Source of the DNA: Moraxella ovis
GTDB lineage: Bacteria > Pseudomonadota > Gammaproteobacteria > Pseudomonadales > Moraxellaceae
Length of the DNA: 64,000 nucleotides
Reading direction: 5' to 3'
Assembly: GCF_900453105.1 (NCBI RefSeq)
Contig: NZ_UGPW01000001.1
Location: forward strand, 868,001-932,000
Shown here: in pieces, positions 57,416 through 64,000 of the stretch
Layout of the letters: each line of letters starts with the position of its first letter
Numbering within the stretch: the stretch's first letter is position 1
Position numbers and translations under genes: made by a program
The notes under the pieces: model-generated
The model's input: only the letters and a program-made list of their open reading frames with translations
The model's database searches: none
Told to the model about the DNA's origin: nothing

Positions 57416-59272
57416 TCAATCATCCTCAAGGAATGAGCGTAGGTGTTCAGAGCGTGAAGGGTGGCGCAGTTTACGCAGTGCCTTAGCCTCGATCTGACGG
57501 ATACGCTCACGGGTGACATCGAACTGCTTGCCGACTTCTTCTAGGGTGTGATCAGACGCCATGTCAATGCCGAAACGCATTTTTAATACTTTGGCTTCAC
57601 GTTCGGTTAGGTTGTCCAGCACTTCTCGGGTGGCTTCACGCAAACCTTCGGCAGTGGCGCTATCCACAGGGCTTGAGATGGTGCTGTCTTCGATGAAATC
57701 GCCCAAGTGGCTATCTTCATCATCGCCGATTGGCGTCTCCATGGAGATGGGCTCTTTGGCGATTTTTAGGACTTTGCGCACTTTGGCTTCGTCCATGTCT
57801 AGACGTTCGCCAAGCTCTTCAGGGGTGGGCTCACGCCCCATCTCTTGGAGCAGCTGACGGCTGACACGGTTGATTTTATTAATCGTCTCGATCATGTGCA
57901 CAGGAATACGAATGGTGCGTGCTTGGTCGGCGATAGAGCGTGTTATCGCCTGACGAATCCACCAAGTGGCATAGGTTGAGAACTTATAACCACGACGATA
58001 TTCAAACTTATCAACCGCTTTCATCAGGCCGATGTTGCCCTCTTGGATAAGGTCAAGGAATTGTAGGCCACGGTTGGTGTATTTTTTGGCGATGGAGATA
58101 ACCAGACGTAAGTTGGCTTCAACCATGTCTTTTTTGGCGCGACGAGCTTTGGCCTCCCCGATTGCCATTTGGCGCGCCACAGCTTTCATGTTTTTTACGT
58201 CCATTTGCAGGTCGTTCTCATGAGCTAAGATTCTCTCTTGGAGGGCGACGACCTCGGGTAGGACTTTTTTTAGCGTCTCAGCAAAAGCGGGCTTACCGCT
58301 GATGCGTAATGGTAGCCACTCTAGGTTGGTTTCGTTACTTGGGAAGGTTTTTTTGAATTCCCCAAGAGGCATCTTACCGCGGCGCACGACCAATCGCATA
58401 ATCTTGCGTTCGCTGTTGCGCACGTCTTCATAAACCTCGCGCATGAGTGCGATGACTTGCTCAGATAGGCGGTTATTTAGCTTAATAAGCATAAAGCGAG
58501 ACGCCAATTCATCGTAGGCGGCTTTTGCTTCTGGGCTGCCGCGTCCGTATTTTTCTAGAGCTTTTTGGGATTGGTTGAATAGCTGTTCAATCTCTTCAAA
58601 ACGTGCGCGTACTTCTTCTGGATCTAGATGGCTGTCATCATCACCGCTACTTGCACCATCTAGATCTTCTTCGTCTTCTTCCAAATCATCAATGTCGTCG
58701 TCCTCCTTAATGTCTTCTGGCTCGATGTCGTTGTCTTCTTTGAGTTCAAACTCATCATCTTCTAGATTTAAGAAGCCTGAGACGATGTCGGAGATTTTTT
58801 TCTCGCCGGTTTCGATTTGTGCGTATTCATCCAGCACGAACTTTACGGTGCCAGGCCAGTAGGCCATGATGTACTGAACTTCGCGCGTGCCTTCCTCGAT
58901 GCGCTTAGCGATGCTGATTTCACCTTCGCGAGTTAATAGATCAACGGTGCCCATCTCGCGCATGTACATACGCACAGGGTCGGTGGTGCGACCAGGTTCG
59001 GTTTCTACGCTGGCGAGAACCGCTGCCGCTTCATCAGCTGCCATCTCATCGTCGCTACTGGTATCGGTAAGTAAGATGTCATCATCATCAGGAGCAACTT
59101 CATAGATGGGAATGCCGACGTCGGTCAGCATCTGTACGATGTCCTCAATTTGATCGCTTTCGGTGACCGATTCTGGAAGTTGGTCGTTGACCTCGGCATA
59201 CGTCAGATAGCCTTGTTCCTTGCCTAACTGAATCAACGTTGCTAATTGAGAATTTGAGTGTTGTTCGCTCAT
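57416..59272 (-). CDS. rpoD: RNA polymerase primary sigma factor (sigma-70)
   Basis: Directs RNA polymerase to housekeeping promoters. The 618-aa protein has region 1.1 ([20 protein letters not shown]), region 1.2 ([20 protein letters not shown]) and an acidic non-conserved region (near 185-225). Region 2 contains the -10 recognition helix ([19 protein letters not shown]), and region 3 follows. Region 4 has the -35 helix-turn-helix ([20 protein letters not shown]). The sigma-70 promoters noted in this window match what this factor would read. It is a single-gene unit with an extended -10 promoter and a terminator. Confidence 0.98.
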   Translation of the reverse strand: MSEQHSNSQLATLIQLGKEQGYLTYAEVNDQLPESVTESDQIEDIVQMLTDVGIPIYEVAPDDDDILLTDTSSDDEMAADEAAAVLASVETEPGRTTDPVRMYMREMGTVDLLTREGEISIAKRIEEGTREVQYIMAYWPGTVKFVLDEYAQIETGEKKISDIVSGFLNLEDDEFELKEDNDIEPEDIKEDDDIDDLEEDEEDLDGASSGDDDSHLDPEEVRARFEEIEQLFNQSQKALEKYGRGSPEAKAAYDELASRFMLIKLNNRLSEQVIALMREVYEDVRNSERKIMRLVVRRGKMPLGEFKKTFPSNETNLEWLPLRISGKPAFAETLKKVLPEVVALQERILAHENDLQMDVKNMKAVARQMAIGEAKARRAKKDMVEANLRLVISIAKKYTNRGLQFLDLIQEGNIGLMKAVDKFEYRRGYKFSTYATWWIRQAITRSIADQARTIRIPVHMIETINKINRVSRQLLQEMGREPTPEELGERLDMDEAKVRKVLKIAKEPISMETPIGDDEDSHLGDFIEDSTISSPVDSATAEGLREATREVLDNLTEREAKVLKMRFGIDMASDHTLEEVGKQFDVTRERIRQIEAKALRKLRHPSRSEHLRSFLEDD

Positions 59273-59325
59273 GAGTGCTCGCTTTTTTATGCTGTAAACT
59301 GATGAATCTAATGAAAATGGCGCTT

Positions 59326-59334
59326 ATTATAACA
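59326..59334 (-). promoter_or_regulatory. Extended -10 promoter of rpoD
   Basis: On the minus strand TGTTATAAT: a consensus -10 with the upstream TG, 54 bp from the ATG. No good -35 is visible. Confidence 0.5.
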
Positions 59335-59541
59335 TAGTTGAATGTTATGTGGGGATGCTTGCGGTATTTTAAAAGGTGACTTCATACAATTTTGTTTTTT
59401 AATAAGTTTTATTAAAAAACTTGTGTCAATATCTATGAATAAAAACATCGCATGATCTATTTATTACTGGCAAAATCACATAAACATAAGGTAAAATAAC
59501 CATTTTAAATTTAGAACCCAATTCATCGGTTTGTGGTGTTG

Positions 59542-60033
59542 ATGATTAGCATGAAAGCTTCTTTTTTGTCGTTAAAATATTCTTGTGCTGCGGGGCTGCT
59601 TATTGCCTTGACGGCATGCGAGCCTAAAGTTAATCATGATGCCTCATCAGATGCCGAACCTGTCGCCACATCATCAGGCGATCTTATCGGCTGCTATACG
59701 GTAAGCCACGAAGAGCCTGCGCAGATTAAGATTAATCAGGTCGAAGGCGGCTTTAACATGCAAATGAGAGAGCTTGAAGGCTTGCCTAACGTTTGGGATA
59801 AGCCTGCACCTTTGGCAGTTATTGACGTGGATAAGGGCTGGGATTATTTTAAAGTAAATGCACTGGATCTGAATAAGAATGATGTGGATGCGATGATTGG
59901 TAGGTCGGACGGTATGATGGTTCTTGCCAAAGTCAAAGACACCGCCATAAACATCAATCCGCGACTTGACAGTAGCTATGTCATGTATATCGTACAGGGC
60001 TCTAACACTGTCTATAAAGTGGCGTGCGACTAA
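59542..60033 (+). CDS. Predicted lipoprotein, function unknown
   Basis: A lipoprotein of about 163 aa from the ATG at 59542; an ATG at 59551 is equally possible. The signal KYSCAAGLLIALTAC ends at the lipobox LTAC, giving an N-terminal lipidated Cys. The mature part has a polar linker (EPKVNHDASSDAEPVATSSG) and then a beta-rich domain starting DLIGCYTVSHEEPAQ. Two further cysteines may form a disulfide (GCYTV and the last residues KVACD). No family is recognised. It precedes a small membrane protein by 9 bp, so the two are likely cotranscribed. Confidence 0.75.
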   Translation: MISMKASFLSLKYSCAAGLLIALTACEPKVNHDASSDAEPVATSSGDLIGCYTVSHEEPAQIKINQVEGGFNMQMRELEGLPNVWDKPAPLAVIDVDKGWDYFKVNALDLNKNDVDAMIGRSDGMMVLAKVKDTAININPRLDSSYVMYIVQGSNTVYKVACD

Positions 60034-60042
60034 GGGGCTGTT

Positions 60043-60348
60043 ATGGGATTATTTGGTTATTTGATATTGGGTGCGATCATGTATCTGGTTGGCTTTATGA
60101 TGAACCAAAAGCTACTAAAAAAACATCGCACCAATGAAGCGCAGCCGCCCATCAAGCACCCAATGATCATAAAATGTGTTACGGCCTGCTTTGTGATTAT
60201 GCTGGCAGTGAGTGCGCTGATTGGTCGATATGTGCTGCATCATGATGGATTTGACTGGGCGTTTATTATTGTGAATAGCCTAGTGGCGACGGTGGTATTT
60301 TATTTTGGATTGAACCCTGATACTACGAAGATGAACATGCCTAATTAG
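60043..60348 (+). CDS. Small membrane protein, function unknown
   Basis: A 101-aa protein with three predicted membrane segments: about 4-20 (FGYLILGAIMYLVGFMM), 43-62 (IKCVTACFVIMLAVSALIG) and 72-90 (WAFIIVNSLVATVVFYFGL). A basic loop (KLLKKHRTNE) follows the first segment, placing it in the cytoplasm. AAGGGG precedes the ATG by 7 nt. It is second in a pair with the upstream lipoprotein and ends at a strong terminator. The function is unknown; the pairing suggests envelope work. Confidence 0.75.
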   Translation: MGLFGYLILGAIMYLVGFMMNQKLLKKHRTNEAQPPIKHPMIIKCVTACFVIMLAVSALIGRYVLHHDGFDWAFIIVNSLVATVVFYFGLNPDTTKMNMPN

Positions 60349-60356
60349 TGCGTTTG

Positions 60357-60397
60357 ACCGATTTATTAATACAAGTTATTAATAAATCGGTTTTTTT
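60357..60397 (+). terminator. Terminator of the lipoprotein/membrane protein pair
   Basis: A perfect 14-bp stem (ACCGATTTATTAAT with its complement), a 7-nt loop and a T-run. Confidence 0.92.
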
Positions 60398-60436
60398 GAT
60401 AAGTTTTTATAAAATCCGTCATATTGTCGAAAGTGA

Positions 60437-60465
60437 TTGACAGATGACAAGAAGGGTTTTAATAT
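60437..60465 (+). promoter_or_regulatory. Sigma-70 promoter of glnA
   Basis: TTGACA (60437-60442, full consensus), 17-nt spacer and TAATAT (60460-60465), 45 bp before the ATG. No sigma-54 GG-N10-GC element was recognised. Confidence 0.65.
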
Positions 60466-60510
60466 CGTAATGTTTGGTTTGGCTTATATTTTTGATTTTT
60501 GGAGTGAGTT

Positions 60511-61920
60511 ATGTCTAATAAGCTATTTGATTTGATTGAATCATCAGGCGCAAAATGGGTGGATTTCCGTTATACCGACACACACGGCAAGGGGATGCAC
60601 CTAACTTTTCCTGCGCACAGCGTTGATGAAGACACGCTAGAAGATGGTAAAATGTTCGACGCGTCGAGCGTGGCAGGCTGGAAGGGCGTGGAAGCATCCG
60701 ACATGATCTTGCTGCCAGACCCTGATACTGCGTATGTTGATCCATTCTTTGAGGCACCGACCGTGGTGGTGACGTGTGATGTCATCGAGCCAGACACACT
60801 ACAAGGCTACGCCAAGGACCCTCGTTCTATCGCTCGCCGCGCTGAGACTTATCTAAAATCAACAGGTATTGGTGATACTGCCCTGATCGGTCCTGAGCCT
60901 GAGTTTTTCGTATTTGACGAGGTCAAGTGGGACATCGACATGTCTGGCGCGCGCAATACCGTGATTTCAGAGGCGGCGGCATGGAGCACCAACAAGGACT
61001 ATGCGTGGGGTAATAATGGTCAGCGCCCTGCCGTGAAGGGTGCTTATGCGGCGCTTGCGCCCGTGGATCATTATCATGACATGCGTTCTGTCATGTGTGA
61101 TCGCATCGAAGAGGTAATGGGTACAGGTCGTATCGAAGTGCATCACCATGAAGTGGCGAGCAGTCAGCTTGAAATTGGTATCTCCTTCAATACGTTGGTA
61201 AAAAAAGCAGACGAAGTTCAGCAATTTAAATACATCGTTCAAAACGTAGCTAACCAGTTTGGCAAAACTGCCACCTTTATGCCAAAGCCGCTCGTTGGTG
61301 ATAATGGTTCAGGCATGCACGTAAACATGTCTATCTCTAAGGATGGCGTGAATACATTCTCAGGTGATGAGTATGCTGGTCTATCAAAGACGGCACTGTA
61401 TTTCATTGGTGGCATCATCAAGCACGCACGAGCGCTAAACGCCATCACCAATCCAAGCACCAACAGCTACAAGCGTCTAGTGCCGCACTTCGAAGCGCCA
61501 ATTAAGCTGGCTTATTCTGCATCTAACCGCTCGGCATCGATTCGTATTCCGCACGTGACCAGTCCTAAGGCAGTTCGTATTGAAGCGCGATTCCCTGATC
61601 CATCAGCAAACCCTTATTTGTGCTTTGCGGCGCTACTAATGGCAGGTCTTGATGGTATTGAGAATAAGATCGATCCAGGCGAGGCAGCGGATAAGAACTT
61701 ATACGATCTACCGCCAGAAGAAGAGGCTCTAATCCCTACAGTGGCTGAGAACCTTGAAGTGGCGCTTAATGCTCTGCGTGATGATCATGACTTCCTACTA
61801 AAAGGCGATGTATTTAGCAAAGATATGATCGAAAGCTATATCGCGCTTAAGATGAAAGAAGTTCAAAAAATTAACGAAGCAGTACACCCACTTGAGTTTG
61901 ACATGTACTATCGTGTGTAA
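60511..61920 (+). CDS. glnA: Glutamine synthetase, type I
   Basis: Makes glutamine from glutamate, ammonia and ATP. The 469-aa protein is the GSI-beta type. Motifs: [19 protein letters not shown] at the N-terminus, [12 protein letters not shown] (metal ligands), [10 protein letters not shown], and the Glu flap region [20 protein letters not shown]. The adenylylation site Tyr lies in [11 protein letters not shown] near residue 397, so regulation by GlnE is expected. AGTGAG precedes the ATG. It has a consensus sigma-70 promoter and its own terminator; no ntrBC genes follow in the window. Confidence 0.98.
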   Translation: MSNKLFDLIESSGAKWVDFRYTDTHGKGMHLTFPAHSVDEDTLEDGKMFDASSVAGWKGVEASDMILLPDPDTAYVDPFFEAPTVVVTCDVIEPDTLQGYAKDPRSIARRAETYLKSTGIGDTALIGPEPEFFVFDEVKWDIDMSGARNTVISEAAAWSTNKDYAWGNNGQRPAVKGAYAALAPVDHYHDMRSVMCDRIEEVMGTGRIEVHHHEVASSQLEIGISFNTLVKKADEVQQFKYIVQNVANQFGKTATFMPKPLVGDNGSGMHVNMSISKDGVNTFSGDEYAGLSKTALYFIGGIIKHARALNAITNPSTNSYKRLVPHFEAPIKLAYSASNRSASIRIPHVTSPKAVRIEARFPDPSANPYLCFAALLMAGLDGIENKIDPGEAADKNLYDLPPEEEALIPTVAENLEVALNALRDDHDFLLKGDVFSKDMIESYIALKMKEVQKINEAVHPLEFDMYYRV

Positions 61921-61934
61921 TGACTTAATCATCC

Positions 61935-61966
61935 AAAAAGCACAAAGTTGTCTTTGTGCTTTTTTG
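61935..61966 (+). terminator. Terminator of glnA
   Basis: A perfect 13-bp stem (AAAAAGCACAAAG with its complement) around TTGT, followed by T. Confidence 0.92.
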
Positions 61967-62052
61967 TTATCCATGAATGGATAATTGATTTATTGTCAAA
62001 TAAGGGTAATTTTGGGTACAATGATAGATATTTTTTATAAGCGAGCACACGC

Positions 62053-63315
62053 ATGAGCGCATTAAATCCATCTAAGCAAATAGATACCGATGTTTTGATT
62101 GTCGGTGGTGGTGCCGTGGGCATGTGTCTTGCTATTGGCCTTGCCAAGCTTCATCAACAGGTGGTATTGATTGACATTAAGCCTAAGCTTAGTGCTGTAG
62201 ATAGACAGTCGATGCTCGCCAAAAGAGATGCTCGTGTGTATGCGCTAAATTTATTAAGTCTTGAGCTATTTAAGGATATTGGCGCAGATGATTTTGTGCG
62301 GCGTGCCGACTATATACAGATGCACGTGTGGCAAGGTGACGGGCGTGGCGAGCTTAATTTTGCCAAATCATCACTAACGCCAAGCTTAATGGGTAGCATG
62401 GTCGAGCCTAATGTGATCGATGATGCGTTAGACAGACGTGCCTCTCATGCAGATGTTGCGCCATTTTTAACGATATTAAATGCAACTCATATCGATGAGC
62501 GGCTCGGTATCGATGCGCGCCATGATGGCGTCAGCGTCCGAGTGTGTGATGCAGATGGCGCTAGCAGCATAATCAGCGCACGCCTGATGGTCGGTGCGGA
62601 TGGTAGGGGTTCTACAGTACGTAGGCTGGCTGGGATTGAGGTGGATCGCTTGGATTACCGTCAGACAGCGATTTGCTGCGCCATCAAGACTGCTCATCCG
62701 CATGATAATACCGCGCGTCAAGCCATGCTGCCAACAGGAACATTGGCATTATTGCCATTGGCAGATCTTGAAGAGGGGGATAATGGTCATTGGCAATCGG
62801 TGGTATGGACGCTTGCGACCCAAACAGCTGAAGAATATCTGATGTTATCACCCAGTCAGCTTGCAGATAAACTGAGCATAGCGAGCGGATTTGAGCTTGG
62901 GGAGATTCTTGATATTGAGTCGATTGCAAGTTTTCCGCTGTCCGCGCAAGTTGCTAAGACATACACGGCGCTCCACACCTTACTCATCGGTGATGCGGCG
63001 CATGGCGTGCACCCACTGGCGGGCCAAGGGCTTAATCTTGGCTTAGCCGATGTCAAAGCGTTGCTTGACTTAATTGAGCAAGCTGGCGCAAAAAACCAAA
63101 ACCCATTTTCCGCGCAAGTATTAAGACGATATGAGCGTATACGACGTGCTCAGAATGCACTAATGATGCATAGTTTTTCGATGATTAATTATGCGTTTGC
63201 GGGCAAGGCATTCCATAAAGAACCGATGCGGTTTTTGCGTGCTGAGGTGGTGAATTTTACTGGTAAAATCCGCCCGTTGATGGATTTTTTTAATCATAAA
63301 GCAAGCGGATTGTGA
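62053..63315 (+). CDS. FAD-dependent hydroxylase of the UbiH/UbiI/COQ6 family
   Basis: An aromatic-ring hydroxylase in ubiquinone synthesis. The 420-aa protein has the FAD Rossmann motif VLIVGGGAVGMCLAIGLAKL, RDARVYALNLLSLELF, the GADGRGSTVRRLAG motif and the FAD ribityl motif LLIGDAAHGVHPLAGQGLN with GLADV. The segment MHVWQGDGRGELNF looks more like UbiI/UbiF than UbiH, so I do not assign a symbol. No other ubi gene is nearby. It lies between glnA and the convergent lysO-like gene. Confidence 0.88.
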   Translation: MSALNPSKQIDTDVLIVGGGAVGMCLAIGLAKLHQQVVLIDIKPKLSAVDRQSMLAKRDARVYALNLLSLELFKDIGADDFVRRADYIQMHVWQGDGRGELNFAKSSLTPSLMGSMVEPNVIDDALDRRASHADVAPFLTILNATHIDERLGIDARHDGVSVRVCDADGASSIISARLMVGADGRGSTVRRLAGIEVDRLDYRQTAICCAIKTAHPHDNTARQAMLPTGTLALLPLADLEEGDNGHWQSVVWTLATQTAEEYLMLSPSQLADKLSIASGFELGEILDIESIASFPLSAQVAKTYTALHTLLIGDAAHGVHPLAGQGLNLGLADVKALLDLIEQAGAKNQNPFSAQVLRRYERIRRAQNALMMHSFSMINYAFAGKAFHKEPMRFLRAEVVNFTGKIRPLMDFFNHKASGL

Positions 63316-63324
63316 TGCTACAAA

Positions 63325-64000
63325 CTATCTAAATGCGCTAAAGAATACCATCAAAATCGGCGAGATGACATTGGTAATAAAGCCAAAGCTAATCACGATG
63401 GGCACGATCTTAGTGCCGCCTGCTTGGGTGAGTGTTGGCAGGGTAAAATCAAGACTGGTCACGCCACCAAGCCCAATCGCGGCTGACTGTGAGTAGCGCA
63501 TGATCCACGGAATAAAGATCAGCGCGATGATCTCTCTTGATAAGTCATTCAGCAAGGCGACGCTGCCCCATACCGCACCATAGGCGTCTGTCATCACGGT
63601 ACCTGATAGAGAATACCAACCAAACCCTGAAGCTAAGGCCAGACCCTTAGGGATGGACACTTCCTCAAAGAGCAGTGCAAATACCACGCCCGAAAGCAGG
63701 GTAATCACCGTAAATACAGCACTAATCTGAAGTCCGCGCTTGTTTAGCATGGCTTCTTTTAATGTCACGCCAGACCCCTTTAGGCTAACTCCCACCAAAA
63801 ACAATAGCGCCATCAATAACACAGTAGTCGTGTTATGAGGCGGCAGTAGGCTATCCGGTAGAACCTTCGCGATGATAAAACCAATTACCAGACAGCCAAT
63901 CTGTACAAGGCTACCACGCAAGCTGATTTTAGGTTTGGTGTTATTATGATGATGGGTATGTGTAGAGGGTGGTATAAACTTATCAAAGGCAATCAGAGCG
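63325..64000 (-). CDS. lysO: LysO-family lysine exporter, 5' end outside the window
   Basis: An inner-membrane protein of the LysO/YbjE family that exports lysine and toxic analogues. The frame is open from the right window edge, so the gene starts beyond 64000 and about 224 codons are seen. The visible part has a His-rich loop (STHTHHHNNTKPK) and a helical core with LFLVGVSLKGSG and FGWYSLSGTVMTDAYGAVWGSVALLND, the conserved family block. It ends SFGFITNVISPILMVFFSAFR. E. coli LysO is about 299 aa, so roughly the first quarter is missing. Confidence 0.85.
   Translation of the reverse strand, partial: ALIAFDKFIPPSTHTHHHNNTKPKISLRGSLVQIGCLVIGFIIAKVLPDSLLPPHNTTTVLLMALLFLVGVSLKGSGVTLKEAMLNKRGLQISAVFTVITLLSGVVFALLFEEVSIPKGLALASGFGWYSLSGTVMTDAYGAVWGSVALLNDLSREIIALIFIPWIMRYSQSAAIGLGGVTSLDFTLPTLTQAGGTKIVPIVISFGFITNVISPILMVFFSAFR

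Noticed and set aside
58575..58862. Ser-rich 95-codon ORF antisense to rpoD
   Set aside because: It arises from the acidic GAT/GAA-rich segment of rpoD read in reverse.

Overview
The window looks like a chromosomal piece of a Moraxella-type gammaproteobacterium (Moraxellaceae). The reasons are the moderately AT-rich DNA, the alaS/lysC/csrA neighbourhood, a CsrA with a long acidic tail, an rpmB-rpmG pair, PrmB-AroC, and sbcDC-rpoD-glnA-type housekeeping genes. The genus is inferred from protein character; no database was searched. No rRNA, insertion sequence or prophage was seen. There is one tRNA, tRNA-Leu(CAA).

Layout. 1-6.7 kb (minus strand): dnaE, trmJ, cysE, trpS. 6.9-16.9 kb (plus): the recombinational nuclease operon recC-recB-recD. 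17-24.3 kb (minus): dusB, rpmB-rpmG, csrA-hopJ, lysC, a PcaC-like gene, alaS. 24.6-27.7 kb: a small membrane protein, purB, mnmA. 27.8-38 kb: a complete type I-C CRISPR-Cas locus, cas3-cas5-cas8(with a probable internal cas11)-cas7-cas4-cas1-cas2, followed by an array of 31 repeats and 30 spacers. 38.3-42.3 kb: ispF, an isochorismatase-fold hydrolase, grxD, a small unknown gene and mnmG. 42.3-44.3 kb: a type II restriction-modification pair whose endonuclease gene is interrupted by one in-frame TGA. 44.3-51.4 kb: an AEC-family transporter, a decayed aqpZ, roxA, prmB, aroC, ybaK and two lipoproteins. 51.6-64 kb: tRNA-Leu, sbcC-sbcD, ybeD, rpoD, a lipoprotein/membrane protein pair, glnA, a UbiH-family hydroxylase and a lysO-like exporter cut by the window edge.

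The most interesting part is the CRISPR array. Eleven consecutive spacers (2-12) occur a second time as spacers 16-26, with only spacers 13-15 between the two blocks. The two blocks differ by one event: a poly-C tract inside the shortest spacer is C7 in one copy and C9 in the other. That spacer is 8-10 nt shorter than the rest, which suggests the tract is contracting by slippage inside the array. Several spacers are built from simple repeats, and spacers 4 and 6 share their first 20 nt. The leader has a clean sigma-70 promoter and two hairpins, the second of which runs into the first repeat.

How the genes connect: RecBCD, the Cas1-Cas2-Cas4 adaptation module, the type I-C effector and the damaged restriction-modification pair are all concerned with incoming or broken DNA, and SbcCD processes hairpins. 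The other genes are mostly translation, tRNA modification and central metabolism. Aquaporin Z and the restriction endonuclease appear to be decaying.
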